Shown piece by piece: positions 44,481 to 52,503 of a stretch of 64,000 bases of DNA (positions are counted from its first letter, which is position 1; the number at the start of each line of letters is the position of its first letter). The position numbers were made by a program, and so were the translations under genes. The stretch comes from Paenibacillus cellulositrophicus (lineage in GTDB: Bacteria > Bacillota > Bacilli > Paenibacillales > Paenibacillaceae), in NCBI RefSeq assembly GCF_009363095.1, contig NZ_CP045295.1:5547001-5611000 (forward strand), in the 5' to 3' direction. The notes under the pieces were generated by a model that saw only the letters and a list, made by a program, of their open reading frames with translations, did not search any database and was not told the origin of the DNA.

Positions 44481-44735
44481 GCTAGAGTGGAAAATTTGGT
44501 CAAGTCTTATGGTCAAGAAACAATTTTAAATAATATGAATTGCTCCTTTGGAAGAAAAGATGCGGTTGTTTTGCTCGCCCCAGCGGAATTACCTGGAGAA
44601 GGTAGGATTAGCTGAGAAATGGAATCATAGAGCTGACAGCTTGAGCGGCGGGCAAATGCAAAGGGCGGCCATTGCGAGAGCCTTAGTTCAGCGTCCGACA
44701 ATACTGCTTGTCGATGAAGGTCGTATTCTCTTGTT
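44481..44735 (+). pseudogene. Broken ABC transporter ATPase gene
   Basis: Pieces of one ATPase lie in two frames. The N-terminal ARVENLVKSYGQETILNN runs into sequence from which Walker A and the Q-loop are deleted. From about 44589 the frame shifts to NYLEKVGLAEKW, then the signature LSGGQMQRAAIARAL and Walker B ILLVDE, where homology ends. Nothing downstream to 45044 is recognisable; a weak open frame continues but resembles no family I know. The original gene may have been the ATPase of a molybdate/tungstate-like importer, since an AcfC-like binding protein follows. Confidence 0.8.
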
Positions 44736-45044
44736 ATTACACAAGGGAAGTCGAAATGTCGTCTTTTTTTTCTATTTTTATCACATTGGAAGTTCAGACC
44801 ATGTGCTGAATGAGCATGATCATATCCAGAATGTGAAAGTAGTGACATCAATCCTGGACAACCAAGGCAGACTCGTTGGGCCAGAAAGCATGATCGGAAT
44901 TGTTACGGCTGAAGGGGAGCAGTTCCTGCCAATATGGCTGATTTTCCATCTAACTATTTTACAATTACAATCAAACCGTTTACAGCCTCCCTTCGTTTCC
45001 TTTAACAGTACCGGAAAAATCATGTGTGAAATGGAGGAAGAATC

Positions 45045-45848
45045 ATGACGAAAACCGTGTTCCTGTCAGTTCTACTGCTGCTTGTCTTTACGGCTGCCGG
45101 ATTGTCAGCCTATGCAAAAATGGACAATAAGCCGGCGTCCCAGGCGACACCAAATTCCAGCCAAAGTGATCATGTCATCCGGGTGTACGGGCCGGGCGGA
45201 CCACTTGGACCGATCAAAGAAGCTGCTGAACATTTTACAGTTGAAAAGGGTATCAAAGTGGAAGTAACAGCCGGACCAGAGGGCAATTGGATTGGCCAGG
45301 CAAAGCAAAATGCAGATATTATTTTCGGTGGCTCCGAGTACATGCTGCAGGACTTCATCTTTAACCACCCCGATATGATCGACACTAAATCACGAACGGA
45401 GCTTTACCCGCGTGCAGCGGGAATATTGGTGAGGAAAGGAAATCCTAAGAAGATTGAAAGCCTGGAGGATTTAACGAAAAAGGGAGTAAAAATAATCGAT
45501 GTGAATGGGGCCGGCCAGCTTGGCCTGTGGGAAGACCTGGCAGGCGGAAAAGGGCTGATCGAAGGAATCTCCCAAAATATTAACCTTTCCGTAAAGTCGA
45601 GTGCCGAAGCCATTGAAAGATGGAAATCAAATTCCAGCCTGGACGCCTGGATTACCTATGAATCGTGGCATTACCGGCTCCAGGATGTGACTGACCTGGT
45701 CGAACTGCCTGACGAAGAAAAACTCTATCGTGGAACGCCGATCGCCCTGACGAATCTCACCGATCAGAAAAAAGAGGCCATGCAATTTATTGATTATTTA
45801 AGAACGGAAGAATCTCACCAAATCTTTCAAAAATGGGGCTGGATGTAA
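45045..45848 (+). CDS. AcfC/ModA-like extracellular substrate-binding protein
   Basis: A 267-residue exported protein of the type-2 periplasmic-binding fold, nearest to AcfC and molybdate-binding-like families. The signal peptide covers about 1-25 (VLLLLVFTAAGLSAYA) and lacks a clear lipobox Cys. Then VIRVYGPGGPLGPIKEAAEHF, ADIIFGGSEYM and WITYESWHYRL mark the binding cleft. GGAGG precedes the ATG. Its likely ATPase gene upstream is dead and no permease is present, so it may work as an orphan or receptor. Oxyanion binding is a guess. Confidence 0.82.
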   Translation: MTKTVFLSVLLLLVFTAAGLSAYAKMDNKPASQATPNSSQSDHVIRVYGPGGPLGPIKEAAEHFTVEKGIKVEVTAGPEGNWIGQAKQNADIIFGGSEYMLQDFIFNHPDMIDTKSRTELYPRAAGILVRKGNPKKIESLEDLTKKGVKIIDVNGAGQLGLWEDLAGGKGLIEGISQNINLSVKSSAEAIERWKSNSSLDAWITYESWHYRLQDVTDLVELPDEEKLYRGTPIALTNLTDQKKEAMQFIDYLRTEESHQIFQKWGWM

Positions 45849-45886
45849 GGATAAGCCTTGAATCTAAAAAACGGGGAGGTACTTAC

Positions 45887-46375
45887 ATGAAAAAAGGAAT
45901 TTTTACCCTTGTGATCCTATCGATTATTTTTGCTTTGGCTGCCTGCGGAAAAAGCACTGAGGAAAAAACAGAGACGGGTCAACCCGATCAAGCCCAAACG
46001 GATCAAACTAAATCGGAAAAAGCTCCGGCTGACAGCCTCCGGCTTTTGGAGAATGAGAAAGCTGGAAAGTACCTGGCGGATCCACAGGGAAGGGCCCTGT
46101 ATTACTTTAAAAAGGACGAAGCAGGAAAAAGCAATTGTAGCGGAGAATGCCTGGCAAACTGGCCGGCATTTACCCAGGAGGATTTCACCGTCCCGGAAGG
46201 TTTTGACAAAAAGGATTTTGATACGATCACAAGAGAAGACAACGGGGAGAAGCAGGTCACGTATAAAGGCTTTCCTCTCTATTATTTCGCAAAAGACAAG
46301 CAAGAAGGGGATGTAAACGGACAAGGAGTAAAAGATATATGGTTTGTCATAAACAGCGAAACAAAATTTGAATAA
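45887..46375 (+). CDS. Lipoprotein with Yx(FWY)xxD-type repeats (COG4315)
   Basis: A 162-residue lipoprotein with the lipobox FALAACGKS. After a charged linker it carries two copies of the short secreted repeat seen in COG4315 proteins: GRALYYFKKDEAGKSNCSG with CSGECLANWP, then GFPLYYFAKDKQEGDVNGQG. ATG at 45887 has GGGGAGG upstream. Such proteins are often encoded beside an ECF sigma factor and RskA-like anti-sigma factor, as here, and some bind haem or electron carriers. The role is not established. Confidence 0.85.
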   Translation: MKKGIFTLVILSIIFALAACGKSTEEKTETGQPDQAQTDQTKSEKAPADSLRLLENEKAGKYLADPQGRALYYFKKDEAGKSNCSGECLANWPAFTQEDFTVPEGFDKKDFDTITREDNGEKQVTYKGFPLYYFAKDKQEGDVNGQGVKDIWFVINSETKFE

Positions 46376-46470
46376 ACCTGCCAGGGAACGATCAGTCGCG
46401 GTCGTTCCTCTCTTTTCTTTTAGAATAGAAAAATTGCAATGAATTTTTATCCAATAGCAGGGAGTGCCAT

Positions 46471-47016
46471 ATGAAAGAAAAACACGATGCGGAATTAATG
46501 AGATTGGTAAACGAAAACCACCGTCACGCATTAGAAGAGCTTTATGATCGATATATAAAGCTTGTCTACAGCTTTGTTATGAAGTTTTGCAATGGAAATG
46601 AGGATAAGACGAAAGAGATTATTCAGTTGGTCTTTTTGAGGCTATGGACAACAAACAGCCAATACGACCCCGCTCAAGGGAGCTTTGTTAATTGGCTCCT
46701 CACGATTACCCGTAATATTTGCATTGACTACCTTCGCAAAGAGAAGAGGCATACGCAGTACCATCAAGAGGAACATGAAGAGATCGCCGATCCTGACAAT
46801 GAAATCGAGCAACGAGTAAATACGAATAATATTGCGATGGCGAAAAACAAATTGCCGATGGCGCAAAGAAAATTAATCGATTTGCTTTATTGGAAAGGGT
46901 ACTCTCTTTCAGAGATCGCCAAGCTGGAACAAGAGCCGCTCGGCACAATTAAAAGCAGACTTCACCAGGCTCTTAAAGGATTGAGAAAGCATCTGGAACC
47001 GGAGGAGATAAAATAA
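46471..47016 (+). CDS. ECF-type RNA polymerase sigma factor
   Basis: A 181-residue sigma-70 family factor with only region 2 (LYDRYIKLVYSFVMK to LTITRNICIDYLRKEKR, about 22-90) and region 4 (LIDLLYWKGYSLSEIAKLEQEPLGTIKSRLHQAL, about 131-165, shown in part). It directs polymerase to a small regulon, usually including its own operon. AGGGAG precedes the ATG. The anti-sigma gene starts one base past its stop, so production is coupled. Confidence 0.93.
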   Translation: MKEKHDAELMRLVNENHRHALEELYDRYIKLVYSFVMKFCNGNEDKTKEIIQLVFLRLWTTNSQYDPAQGSFVNWLLTITRNICIDYLRKEKRHTQYHQEEHEEIADPDNEIEQRVNTNNIAMAKNKLPMAQRKLIDLLYWKGYSLSEIAKLEQEPLGTIKSRLHQALKGLRKHLEPEEIK

Positions 47017-47017
47017 A

Positions 47018-47740
47018 ATGAAAAGAGAGTGCGACCATTTAATTCCATATATAGCGAATGAGCTCAAGGAGAGCGAACACATGGCCTTTGTTGAACATTT
47101 AAAGAATTGTACGGATTGCAAGAAAGAATATCAGGAATTGTCCCAGGCATGGCATGCTTTGCCGTTTGATTATACCGAAATCGAGGTGCCTGAATCGCTA
47201 AAAGGTGAGGTGCTGGGGTTTGTTTTTGATCACAAAAGGAGAAGCGTTCCGGAAACATTCATGACTAAGATGAGCAAGCTGGCCATGATGCTCAAAAGCC
47301 AGTTCACTCCAGTTTCAGCCAGTATCGTGGTCGTCTTGTTGCTCGCGATTATTGGCTTTGGAATAGCGAATGTACAGGACAAAAATCGCCATGCCGAAAA
47401 TATCCCTATTGAAATTTTAGCGGCCATTCCCTTAAAAGCAGCCAATCACAGCCACCCGGGAACAAACGGCATCGCCTATATTGTCCAGCAGGGATCAGAG
47501 AAAAATTTGGTGGTGCAGGTACACGAATTGCCCAGCGTCGAAGCTTCACAGGTTTACCAGGTTTGGCTGCTGAAAAACGGCACAAGGGAAAATGGCGGCA
47601 TATTCAAGCCGGACTTACACGGATCCGGAATACTGACCTACCAGCTCGCCGCAGGGCAGACCTTTGATCAAATCGGTATCACCGTTGAACCGGACGCCAA
47701 CAGCAACCAGCCAAGAGGAGAAAAAATAGCCGGGTCATAG
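47018..47740 (+). CDS. RskA-like membrane anti-sigma factor with zinc-finger domain
   Basis: A 240-residue anti-sigma factor. The N-terminal zf-HC2 zinc-binding domain has H27-x3-C31-x2-C34 (EHLKNCTDCKKEY), which holds the sigma factor. A single transmembrane helix lies at about 97-117 (SIVVVLLLAIIGFGIA). The external RskA domain (about 150-238) includes VQVHELPSVEASQVYQVWLL. It would keep the neighbouring ECF factor inactive until a membrane or envelope signal triggers its proteolysis. Confidence 0.92.
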   Translation: MKRECDHLIPYIANELKESEHMAFVEHLKNCTDCKKEYQELSQAWHALPFDYTEIEVPESLKGEVLGFVFDHKRRSVPETFMTKMSKLAMMLKSQFTPVSASIVVVLLLAIIGFGIANVQDKNRHAENIPIEILAAIPLKAANHSHPGTNGIAYIVQQGSEKNLVVQVHELPSVEASQVYQVWLLKNGTRENGGIFKPDLHGSGILTYQLAAGQTFDQIGITVEPDANSNQPRGEKIAGS

Positions 47741-47889
47741 ATGGTATCTTATCGATGTCCTTTTTCGTTTGTCTACCTGAAGGGGATAACACCATTGCTC
47801 CACGGAATTCCCTTTTCTTATTGGCTCAGGAACCTAGGACAGGTCAATGTAATATCCTTACATTAGACCATATAACAAGGAGAGCTTAG

Positions 47890-49503
47890 ATGAGCCGGAA
47901 ATTAACCTTTGATTATATTATCGTAGGAACGGGTCCTGCTGGCGCCGTCATCGCCAAAACATTAAGTGATCATAAAGAAGTATCGGTTCTTGTCCTGGAG
48001 GCCGGTGGGAACAACGATAAAGACACCCCCATTAGGGACTCTACATTCGCACTGGAATTGGAAGAACAGTTCTTTCCCCAATATTTTTGGCAGGGGGAAG
48101 GGGTTCCGCAAGAGGAGCTGGATGAACGGGCATTTGAATGGACAACAGGACGCCTTTTAGGCGGAGGGTCATCGATTAACGGTGAGCAGTATGTACGTCC
48201 TACATCAGCCGTTTTCAGGGAATGGGAAAAGCTCTTAGGTCCGCTGTGGTCACCTAGACGGGCCATTCGCCGATTCAAGAAATTAGAGAAGTATAACGGA
48301 GAAACCGATGATCTAAACGCCCGTGGATTCAATGGACGGATCGATATTAGGCAGGCACCGGTAGACCCCACGTCTATGGCGGAAAAGCTCACTACAGCTA
48401 TTGAGAAAGCTACAGGCTATCCGGAGATCCTTGACTATAACGATCCTAAAACTCCCCTGGGTCCATTTACCCGCTGGCAGTTGTATCAAAAACCAAATGG
48501 CCGAAGGGAAAATTCCTCCGCAGCCTTTCTCTCCCCGGACATCATGACGCCTTCCGGCCGCGGTGTAGACGGCAGGAAACTAAAAGTGTTCTTTAATTCA
48601 ACGGCTCTGCGCGTGCTTTTTGACAAGAAACGCGCCACAGGGGTCGAATTCCTGAAGGAAGGAAGACGCATTCGTGCTTACGCTCAAAAAAAGGTCATCA
48701 TATCTGCGGGCATCAATAGCGCTCAGCTATTAATGCTGTCCGGAATAGGCCCGGCTGCTCTACTTAAAGAAGCTGGGATCCCAGTGGTTTTCAGTAACCC
48801 GAACGTAGGGAAGAGATTGAGAAATCACACGCTTAACACTGCGGTGTTCACTACGAATCCGAACGATTCTGCCCTGCCTGCGAATGACCCGGCTGCACTT
48901 TATACAGGGGGAGCCTTTTTGCCTGATCCGACGGGTGTAAACAGCAATCGCCGGGCGGTTCAACTGATTGGCATTGGTTCTGACAGCACGTTAACTTTAG
49001 CGGTTCTTTACTTGCGCCCCAAGAGCCGCGGCTCGATTAAGATACAGAACAAGGATCCGCTTAAAATCGTGCTTGCGGATGAAGGATTTCTCGCCAATCC
49101 GGATGACATGGAAGCCGTTAAAAATATTTTTAGAACCTATGTGAAAAATATAGCCGCAGAACTCGCATCCATCGATCCGTCGTACCAGCTTGTTTCACCG
49201 ACACTGGATATGATTGAGGACGACGCCCAATTGGAGGAGTATATTAAACAGAATTTCGACCATAATCACCACCAGCAAAGCTCCCTTCGTATGGCTCCGT
49301 TAAAAAAGGGAGGGGTAGTGGATCGAACAGGCCATGTGCATGGGGTAGAGGATTTGATCGTTGCCGACGCTTCCATCATTCCATTTACGGTGGACGGTAA
49401 TACATCCGCCGCTACTTTCCTTATTGGGTATACGATTGCCAGGCAATTGGTCTCACCGGATAAAAAAGGCAGAAGACAGCCATCCGAGGGCGACGAAGAG
49501 TAA
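47890..49503 (+). CDS. GMC-family FAD-dependent oxidoreductase
   Basis: A 537-residue glucose-methanol-choline oxidoreductase. The dinucleotide fold YIIVGTGPAGAV is at about 9-20, VLVLEAGG near 34-41, and the family TGRLLGGGSSINGEQYVRP near 90-108. The active-site His lies in the FDHNHHQQSS segment near 455. The C-terminal VADASIIPFTVDGNTSAATFLIG is the second signature. AAGGAG precedes the ATG. It oxidises an alcohol; the closest cellular role is unknown. There is no signal peptide. Confidence 0.92.
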   Translation: MSRKLTFDYIIVGTGPAGAVIAKTLSDHKEVSVLVLEAGGNNDKDTPIRDSTFALELEEQFFPQYFWQGEGVPQEELDERAFEWTTGRLLGGGSSINGEQYVRPTSAVFREWEKLLGPLWSPRRAIRRFKKLEKYNGETDDLNARGFNGRIDIRQAPVDPTSMAEKLTTAIEKATGYPEILDYNDPKTPLGPFTRWQLYQKPNGRRENSSAAFLSPDIMTPSGRGVDGRKLKVFFNSTALRVLFDKKRATGVEFLKEGRRIRAYAQKKVIISAGINSAQLLMLSGIGPAALLKEAGIPVVFSNPNVGKRLRNHTLNTAVFTTNPNDSALPANDPAALYTGGAFLPDPTGVNSNRRAVQLIGIGSDSTLTLAVLYLRPKSRGSIKIQNKDPLKIVLADEGFLANPDDMEAVKNIFRTYVKNIAAELASIDPSYQLVSPTLDMIEDDAQLEEYIKQNFDHNHHQQSSLRMAPLKKGGVVDRTGHVHGVEDLIVADASIIPFTVDGNTSAATFLIGYTIARQLVSPDKKGRRQPSEGDEE

Positions 49504-49532
49504 TGGCCCCAACTTATTCATAAATAACGCCT

Positions 49533-49566
49533 AAGTCCCCGAGCTCGAAAGCTCGGGGACTTCTTC
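49533..49566. terminator. Bidirectional terminator
   Basis: AAGTCCCCGAGCT (49533-49545), loop CGAA and AGCTCGGGGACTT (49550-49562) form a perfect 13-bp stem between the GMC gene and the converging DUF1259 genes. Confidence 0.92.
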
Positions 49567-49615
49567 TACATGCGGTGCAGCCAGTATCATGAAGCGCTTT
49601 GCTCCTTGTTGTTCC

Positions 49616-50035
49616 TCAGCCCAAAAACTTAATGGATTCTTTGGTTTTTCTGGCAAATGCAATGGGATCATCGACCGACTCCCAGTGCACGTACATCAAG
49701 CGCGGATTCTCGAATAACCAGTGATTGTGGACGGCCGTTACTTTAATCCCGTTTTTGCGGAGATTGCTCAGCAAGCGGTTGACTTGATTCTGGAAGAGAG
49801 CGGTTTCGCCTAAACAGAGCGCCTTGCCTGAACTGTTCAGGGATTCGAAGGAGAAAAGTTGATAGCGGACCAAAGGAGAAGTGGTACGTCTTCCTAAAAT
49901 CGAGGCTCTAATGACCCGATTTCTGGAGACAAAACAAACCGGACCTTTCGTAATTTCGTGCTCGGTTCCACCTAAAATAGCTGAGAATTCGTTACAAAGT
50001 TTTTTAAAGCGAGGACTTACTTTAACTTGCGCCAT
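49616..50035 (-). CDS. DUF1259 protein, paralogue A
   Basis: A 139-residue protein of the DUF1259 (LppY/LpqO-related) family. Its hallmark is the end portion NQVNRLLSNLRKNGIKVTAVHNHWL followed by PRLMYVHWES, with conserved His residues that may bind a metal. It lacks a signal peptide, unlike the lipoprotein members. It is closely similar to the next gene upstream on this strand, so the pair is a tandem duplication. GGAGG lies before the ATG. Function is unknown; the neighbours give no hint beyond the resistance genes diverging from it. Confidence 0.85.
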   Translation of the reverse strand: MAQVKVSPRFKKLCNEFSAILGGTEHEITKGPVCFVSRNRVIRASILGRRTTSPLVRYQLFSFESLNSSGKALCLGETALFQNQVNRLLSNLRKNGIKVTAVHNHWLFENPRLMYVHWESVDDPIAFARKTKESIKFLG

Positions 50036-50088
50036 CCGAAATCATCCTCCCATGAAATGATATAATACAGCCTGCCCGTTTAACTGTG

Positions 50089-50508
50089 TTAGCCCAGGAA
50101 TTTAATGGATTCTTTTGTTTTTCTGGCGAATGCAACCGGATTGTCAATAGACTCCCAGTGCATATACATTAAGCGAGGCTGCTCTTTCAGCCAGTGGTTA
50201 TGGACTGCGGTTACTTTAATCCCGCGTTTACGGAGGTTTGACATCAACCGATTCACCTGATTTTGGTGAACGGCCGTTTCACCCAAACAAAGCGCGCGGC
50301 CCGACTTATCAAGAGATTCGAAGGAAAACATTTGCATTTGAACCAAAGGGGAACGCGTTCTTTTTCCCAGAATGGTTTCTCTTAAATTCGTCATCCGCGT
50401 AACAAAGCAAACCGGACCTGCTTCAATTTCCGATTCGCCTCCCAATATTTTTCCGAATTGGGTACAAAGTCTTTTGAACTGCGGGCTAACCTTTACTTGT
50501 TCCGCCAT
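50089..50508 (-). CDS. DUF1259 protein, paralogue B
   Basis: Paralogue of the protein encoded next to it, about 139 residues from the ATG at 50508. AAGGAGG lies 7 bases upstream of that codon; ATG 50511 and an ATG at 50529 are alternatives. The same signature is kept: GETAVHQNQVNRLMSNLRKRGIKVTAVHNHWL and then RLMYMHWESIDN. Most differences fall in the N-terminal half around ILGGESEIEAGPV. It is transcribed away from the leader-controlled methyltransferase gene. Function is unknown. Confidence 0.85.
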   Translation of the reverse strand: MAEQVKVSPQFKRLCTQFGKILGGESEIEAGPVCFVTRMTNLRETILGKRTRSPLVQMQMFSFESLDKSGRALCLGETAVHQNQVNRLMSNLRKRGIKVTAVHNHWLKEQPRLMYMHWESIDNPVAFARKTKESIKFLG

Positions 50509-50683
50509 CATAAGTCCTCCTTTAATCAAGTTCTATGTATTCTATGATCAAGGAAGGAAGAGGTATGGACTGATAGCGTAGGGTACTCGCATAAAAAACG
50601 AACGACCGATGCTGCATCATGATCAGGCCGGTCCGTTATCTAAACCCGTATCGCGTTTTCTGCCAGAGCAGCATGACAAATGC

Positions 50684-50707
50684 TTGACGGGGAGAGGCAT
50701 TTTGTGA
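50684..50707 (+). promoter_or_regulatory. Probable promoter of the leader-methyltransferase unit
   Basis: TTGACG at 50684-50689, then GATAGT or ATAGTT 16-17 bases further as a weak -10. No other promoter-like pair was found between here and the methyltransferase, so transcription should enter through the leader ORF. Confidence 0.45.
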
Positions 50708-50747
50708 TAGTTTCATTCATATCAAACGAACAGGGAGGGATAAAGCG

Positions 50748-50873
50748 ATGACGATTTCTGAGATTGTAGATGATCAGGTGAACCTGTCTTCGGGAGCAAT
50801 GCTGGGCAAGGTTCACCAAATCACAAATCGGATACCGGAGCTTTATCCTTCTATGCATAAATATCGCAGGTGA
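50748..50873 (+). CDS. Small leader ORF (41 residues) before the Cfr-like gene
   Basis: ATG at 50748 has GGGAGG nine bases upstream, and the frame runs 41 codons to TGA at 50871. The peptide begins MTISEIVDDQV and ends PSMHKYRR; I recognise no family. It lies between a promoter-like site and the terminator before the Cfr-like methyltransferase, as upstream ORFs of antibiotic-responsive attenuators do. Within it ATACCGG (50832-50838) is complementary to CCGGTAT (50934-50940) in the terminator, which offers an antiterminator pairing. It may instead be a small independent gene. Confidence 0.55.
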   Translation: MTISEIVDDQVNLSSGAMLGKVHQITNRIPELYPSMHKYRR

Positions 50874-50928
50874 CTTGTTTTTAAAATAGTCGCTTGTTTG
50901 TGTATAGCTTGGTTAATGTATCGCAAGA

Positions 50929-50957
50929 AAGCACCGGTATGCTGGTGCTTTTTTTTT
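50929..50957 (+). terminator. Terminator in the leader of the Cfr-like gene (probable attenuator)
   Basis: AAGCACC (50929-50935), an 8-base loop and GGTGCTT (50944-50950) are followed by an uninterrupted run of T to 50957. It lies 34 bases before the methyltransferase start, with no promoter in between. Expression must therefore depend on readthrough. Confidence 0.85.
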
Positions 50958-50990
50958 GCGTTGTCTCCGTGTAAAAGGAGATCGTTAACG

Positions 50991-52022
50991 TTGAAGCACA
51001 TCACGAAATATGAAAAAATCCGCCAGATCCTATCCATCCTGAAACAACCGGATTATAGATACAAGCAAATAACTGATGCTATTTTCAAGCAGAAAATCGG
51101 ACATTTTGAAGAAATGAGCAGCTTGCCTAAAGCCGTAAGAAACGAATTAATCAAGGAGATTGGCAGCCCTGTGCTGAGCATTACGCCCAAAATCGTGCAG
51201 CAGTCTAAGCAAGTAAGCAAAATTCTTTTTGCTATCCCTGGCGACGAGCATATCGAATCCGTAAAGTTAAGTTATAAAAACGGATGGGAATCCTATTGTA
51301 TCTCATCCCAGTGCGGCTGCGGGTTTGGCTGTACCTTTTGCGCTACGGGAACGTTGGGGTTGAAGAGAAATCTCACAGCGGATGAAATCACGGACCAGCT
51401 TCTTTATTTCCACTTGAACGGCTACCCATTGGACAGCGTGTCCTTTATGGGGATGGGCGAGGCCCTTGCAAATCCGTATGTGTTTGATGCCTTACATGTG
51501 CTGACGGATCCTGAGCTTTTTGGCTTGGGGCATCGGAGGATTACGGTGTCTACGATAGGCATACTGCCTGGAGTAAAGAAATTAATGAAGGATTTTCCGC
51601 AGATGAATCTAACCTTTTCTCTTCACTCCCCATTTCCGGATCAGAGAAGCGAGCTCATGCCCATCAATCATCATTTTCCGCTAGAAGAAGTGATGAAAGT
51701 GCTTGATGAGCATATTCAAACGACGAAACGAAAGGTATACATTGCTTATATCCTTTTGAGGGGAATCAACGACTCGGCCAAACACGCTGAAGCGGTTGCT
51801 GATTTACTGCGGGGAAGAGGACCATGGGAACATTTATATCACGTCAATCTCATCCCTTACAATGCCACCACGGCCACCCAGCAAAGTTATAAAGAATCGG
51901 ATCACAGCGGAATCAGCATGTTCCTTAAAATCTTAAAGACCAAAGGAGTCCATGTTACCGTCAGAACCCAGTTCGGTTCCGATATCAACGCAGCATGCGG
52001 TCAGCTGTACGGATCACAGTGA
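50991..52022 (+). CDS. cfr: Cfr-like 23S rRNA (adenine-2503-C8) methyltransferase
   Basis: A 343-residue radical-SAM methyltransferase of the Cfr branch. The cluster cysteines are C110, C114 and C117 (CGFGCTFCATG), and the catalytic cysteine pair is C103 (SYCISSQ) and C336 (AACGQLYG), matching C105 and C338 of staphylococcal Cfr. Cfr-specific rather than RlmN-specific stretches include FMGMGEALANPYVFDAL, TIGILPG and NLTFSLHSPF. Cfr methylates C8 of A2503 at the peptidyl-transferase centre and gives resistance to phenicols, lincosamides, oxazolidinones, pleuromutilins and streptogramin A. TTG at 50991 has AAAAGGAG ten bases upstream; longer in-frame starts fall inside the terminator hairpin. 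Confidence 0.9.
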   Translation: MKHITKYEKIRQILSILKQPDYRYKQITDAIFKQKIGHFEEMSSLPKAVRNELIKEIGSPVLSITPKIVQQSKQVSKILFAIPGDEHIESVKLSYKNGWESYCISSQCGCGFGCTFCATGTLGLKRNLTADEITDQLLYFHLNGYPLDSVSFMGMGEALANPYVFDALHVLTDPELFGLGHRRITVSTIGILPGVKKLMKDFPQMNLTFSLHSPFPDQRSELMPINHHFPLEEVMKVLDEHIQTTKRKVYIAYILLRGINDSAKHAEAVADLLRGRGPWEHLYHVNLIPYNATTATQQSYKESDHSGISMFLKILKTKGVHVTVRTQFGSDINAACGQLYGSQ

Positions 52023-52071
52023 AATTTTGAAATTTTGCTGTCTGAACCATTTTTTCAAGGAGTGAGTCTCA

Positions 52072-52335
52072 TTGAGATACATTAACGCCTCTGCCGTCCT
52101 GCCGGAGGAATTGGTTGAAAAATTACAGGAATTTGTACAAGGGGAATACCTCTATATACCGGCTATAAAAAATCAACATCGAAGCTGGGGAGAGTTATCA
52201 GGCGCCCGACAAGAGATCAATAAAAGAAACCATGAAATACTGAAAGCATATGTACTGGGGGCATCCGTCGAGGAGCTTTCGGAATCGTTCCATTTATCGA
52301 CCTACGCGATCAGAAAAATAATTTATCAGAAGTAG
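52072..52335 (+). CDS. CD3324/Mor-type small helix-turn-helix protein
   Basis: An 87-residue protein with TTG start and AAGGAGTG upstream. It begins MRYINASAVLPEELVEKLQ and ends with a helix-turn-helix-like segment, LGASVEELSESFHLSTYAIRKI. The GEYLYIP and NKRNHEILKAY patterns match the CD3324 / Mor transcription activator-like family. It may bind DNA. It lies 49 bases past the methyltransferase stop and before the L4 leader, so a regulatory role in this resistance region is possible but unproven. Confidence 0.75.
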   Translation: MRYINASAVLPEELVEKLQEFVQGEYLYIPAIKNQHRSWGELSGARQEINKRNHEILKAYVLGASVEELSESFHLSTYAIRKIIYQK

Positions 52336-52343
52336 AAGTGGGT

Positions 52344-52400
52344 TCCCCCCTCTAGCAAATCGTGCTGAAGGAAAGCATGATGTGACTTGCAGGGGGGGTT
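52344..52400 (+). terminator. Possible terminator after the small HTH gene
   Basis: A C-run (CCCCCC with CTAGCAA) and a G-run (TTGCAGGGGGGG) followed by TTTT can pair across about 30 bases. It probably separates the HTH gene from the L4 unit. The long loop lowers confidence. Confidence 0.45.
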
Positions 52401-52503
52401 TTACGTTGTTGCTACGAAATGCTACAGCATCATTCGGTATATAGATCAGGAAAATCCAATCTGTTAACGTATAAATGTAGGCAGGGAAGAGGAGGTCAGA
52501 GTC

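Noticed and set aside
44548..45048. A 166-codon plus-strand frame as a real gene
   Set aside because: It only captures the C-terminal part of the broken ABC ATPase and then runs on through unrelated sequence. There is no proper start and no Walker A.
50898..50990. Longer N-terminus for the Cfr-like protein
   Set aside because: It would start inside or before the terminator hairpin, has no ribosome site, and adds Cys- and Phe-rich sequence absent from the family. TTG at 50991 has a good ribosome site.
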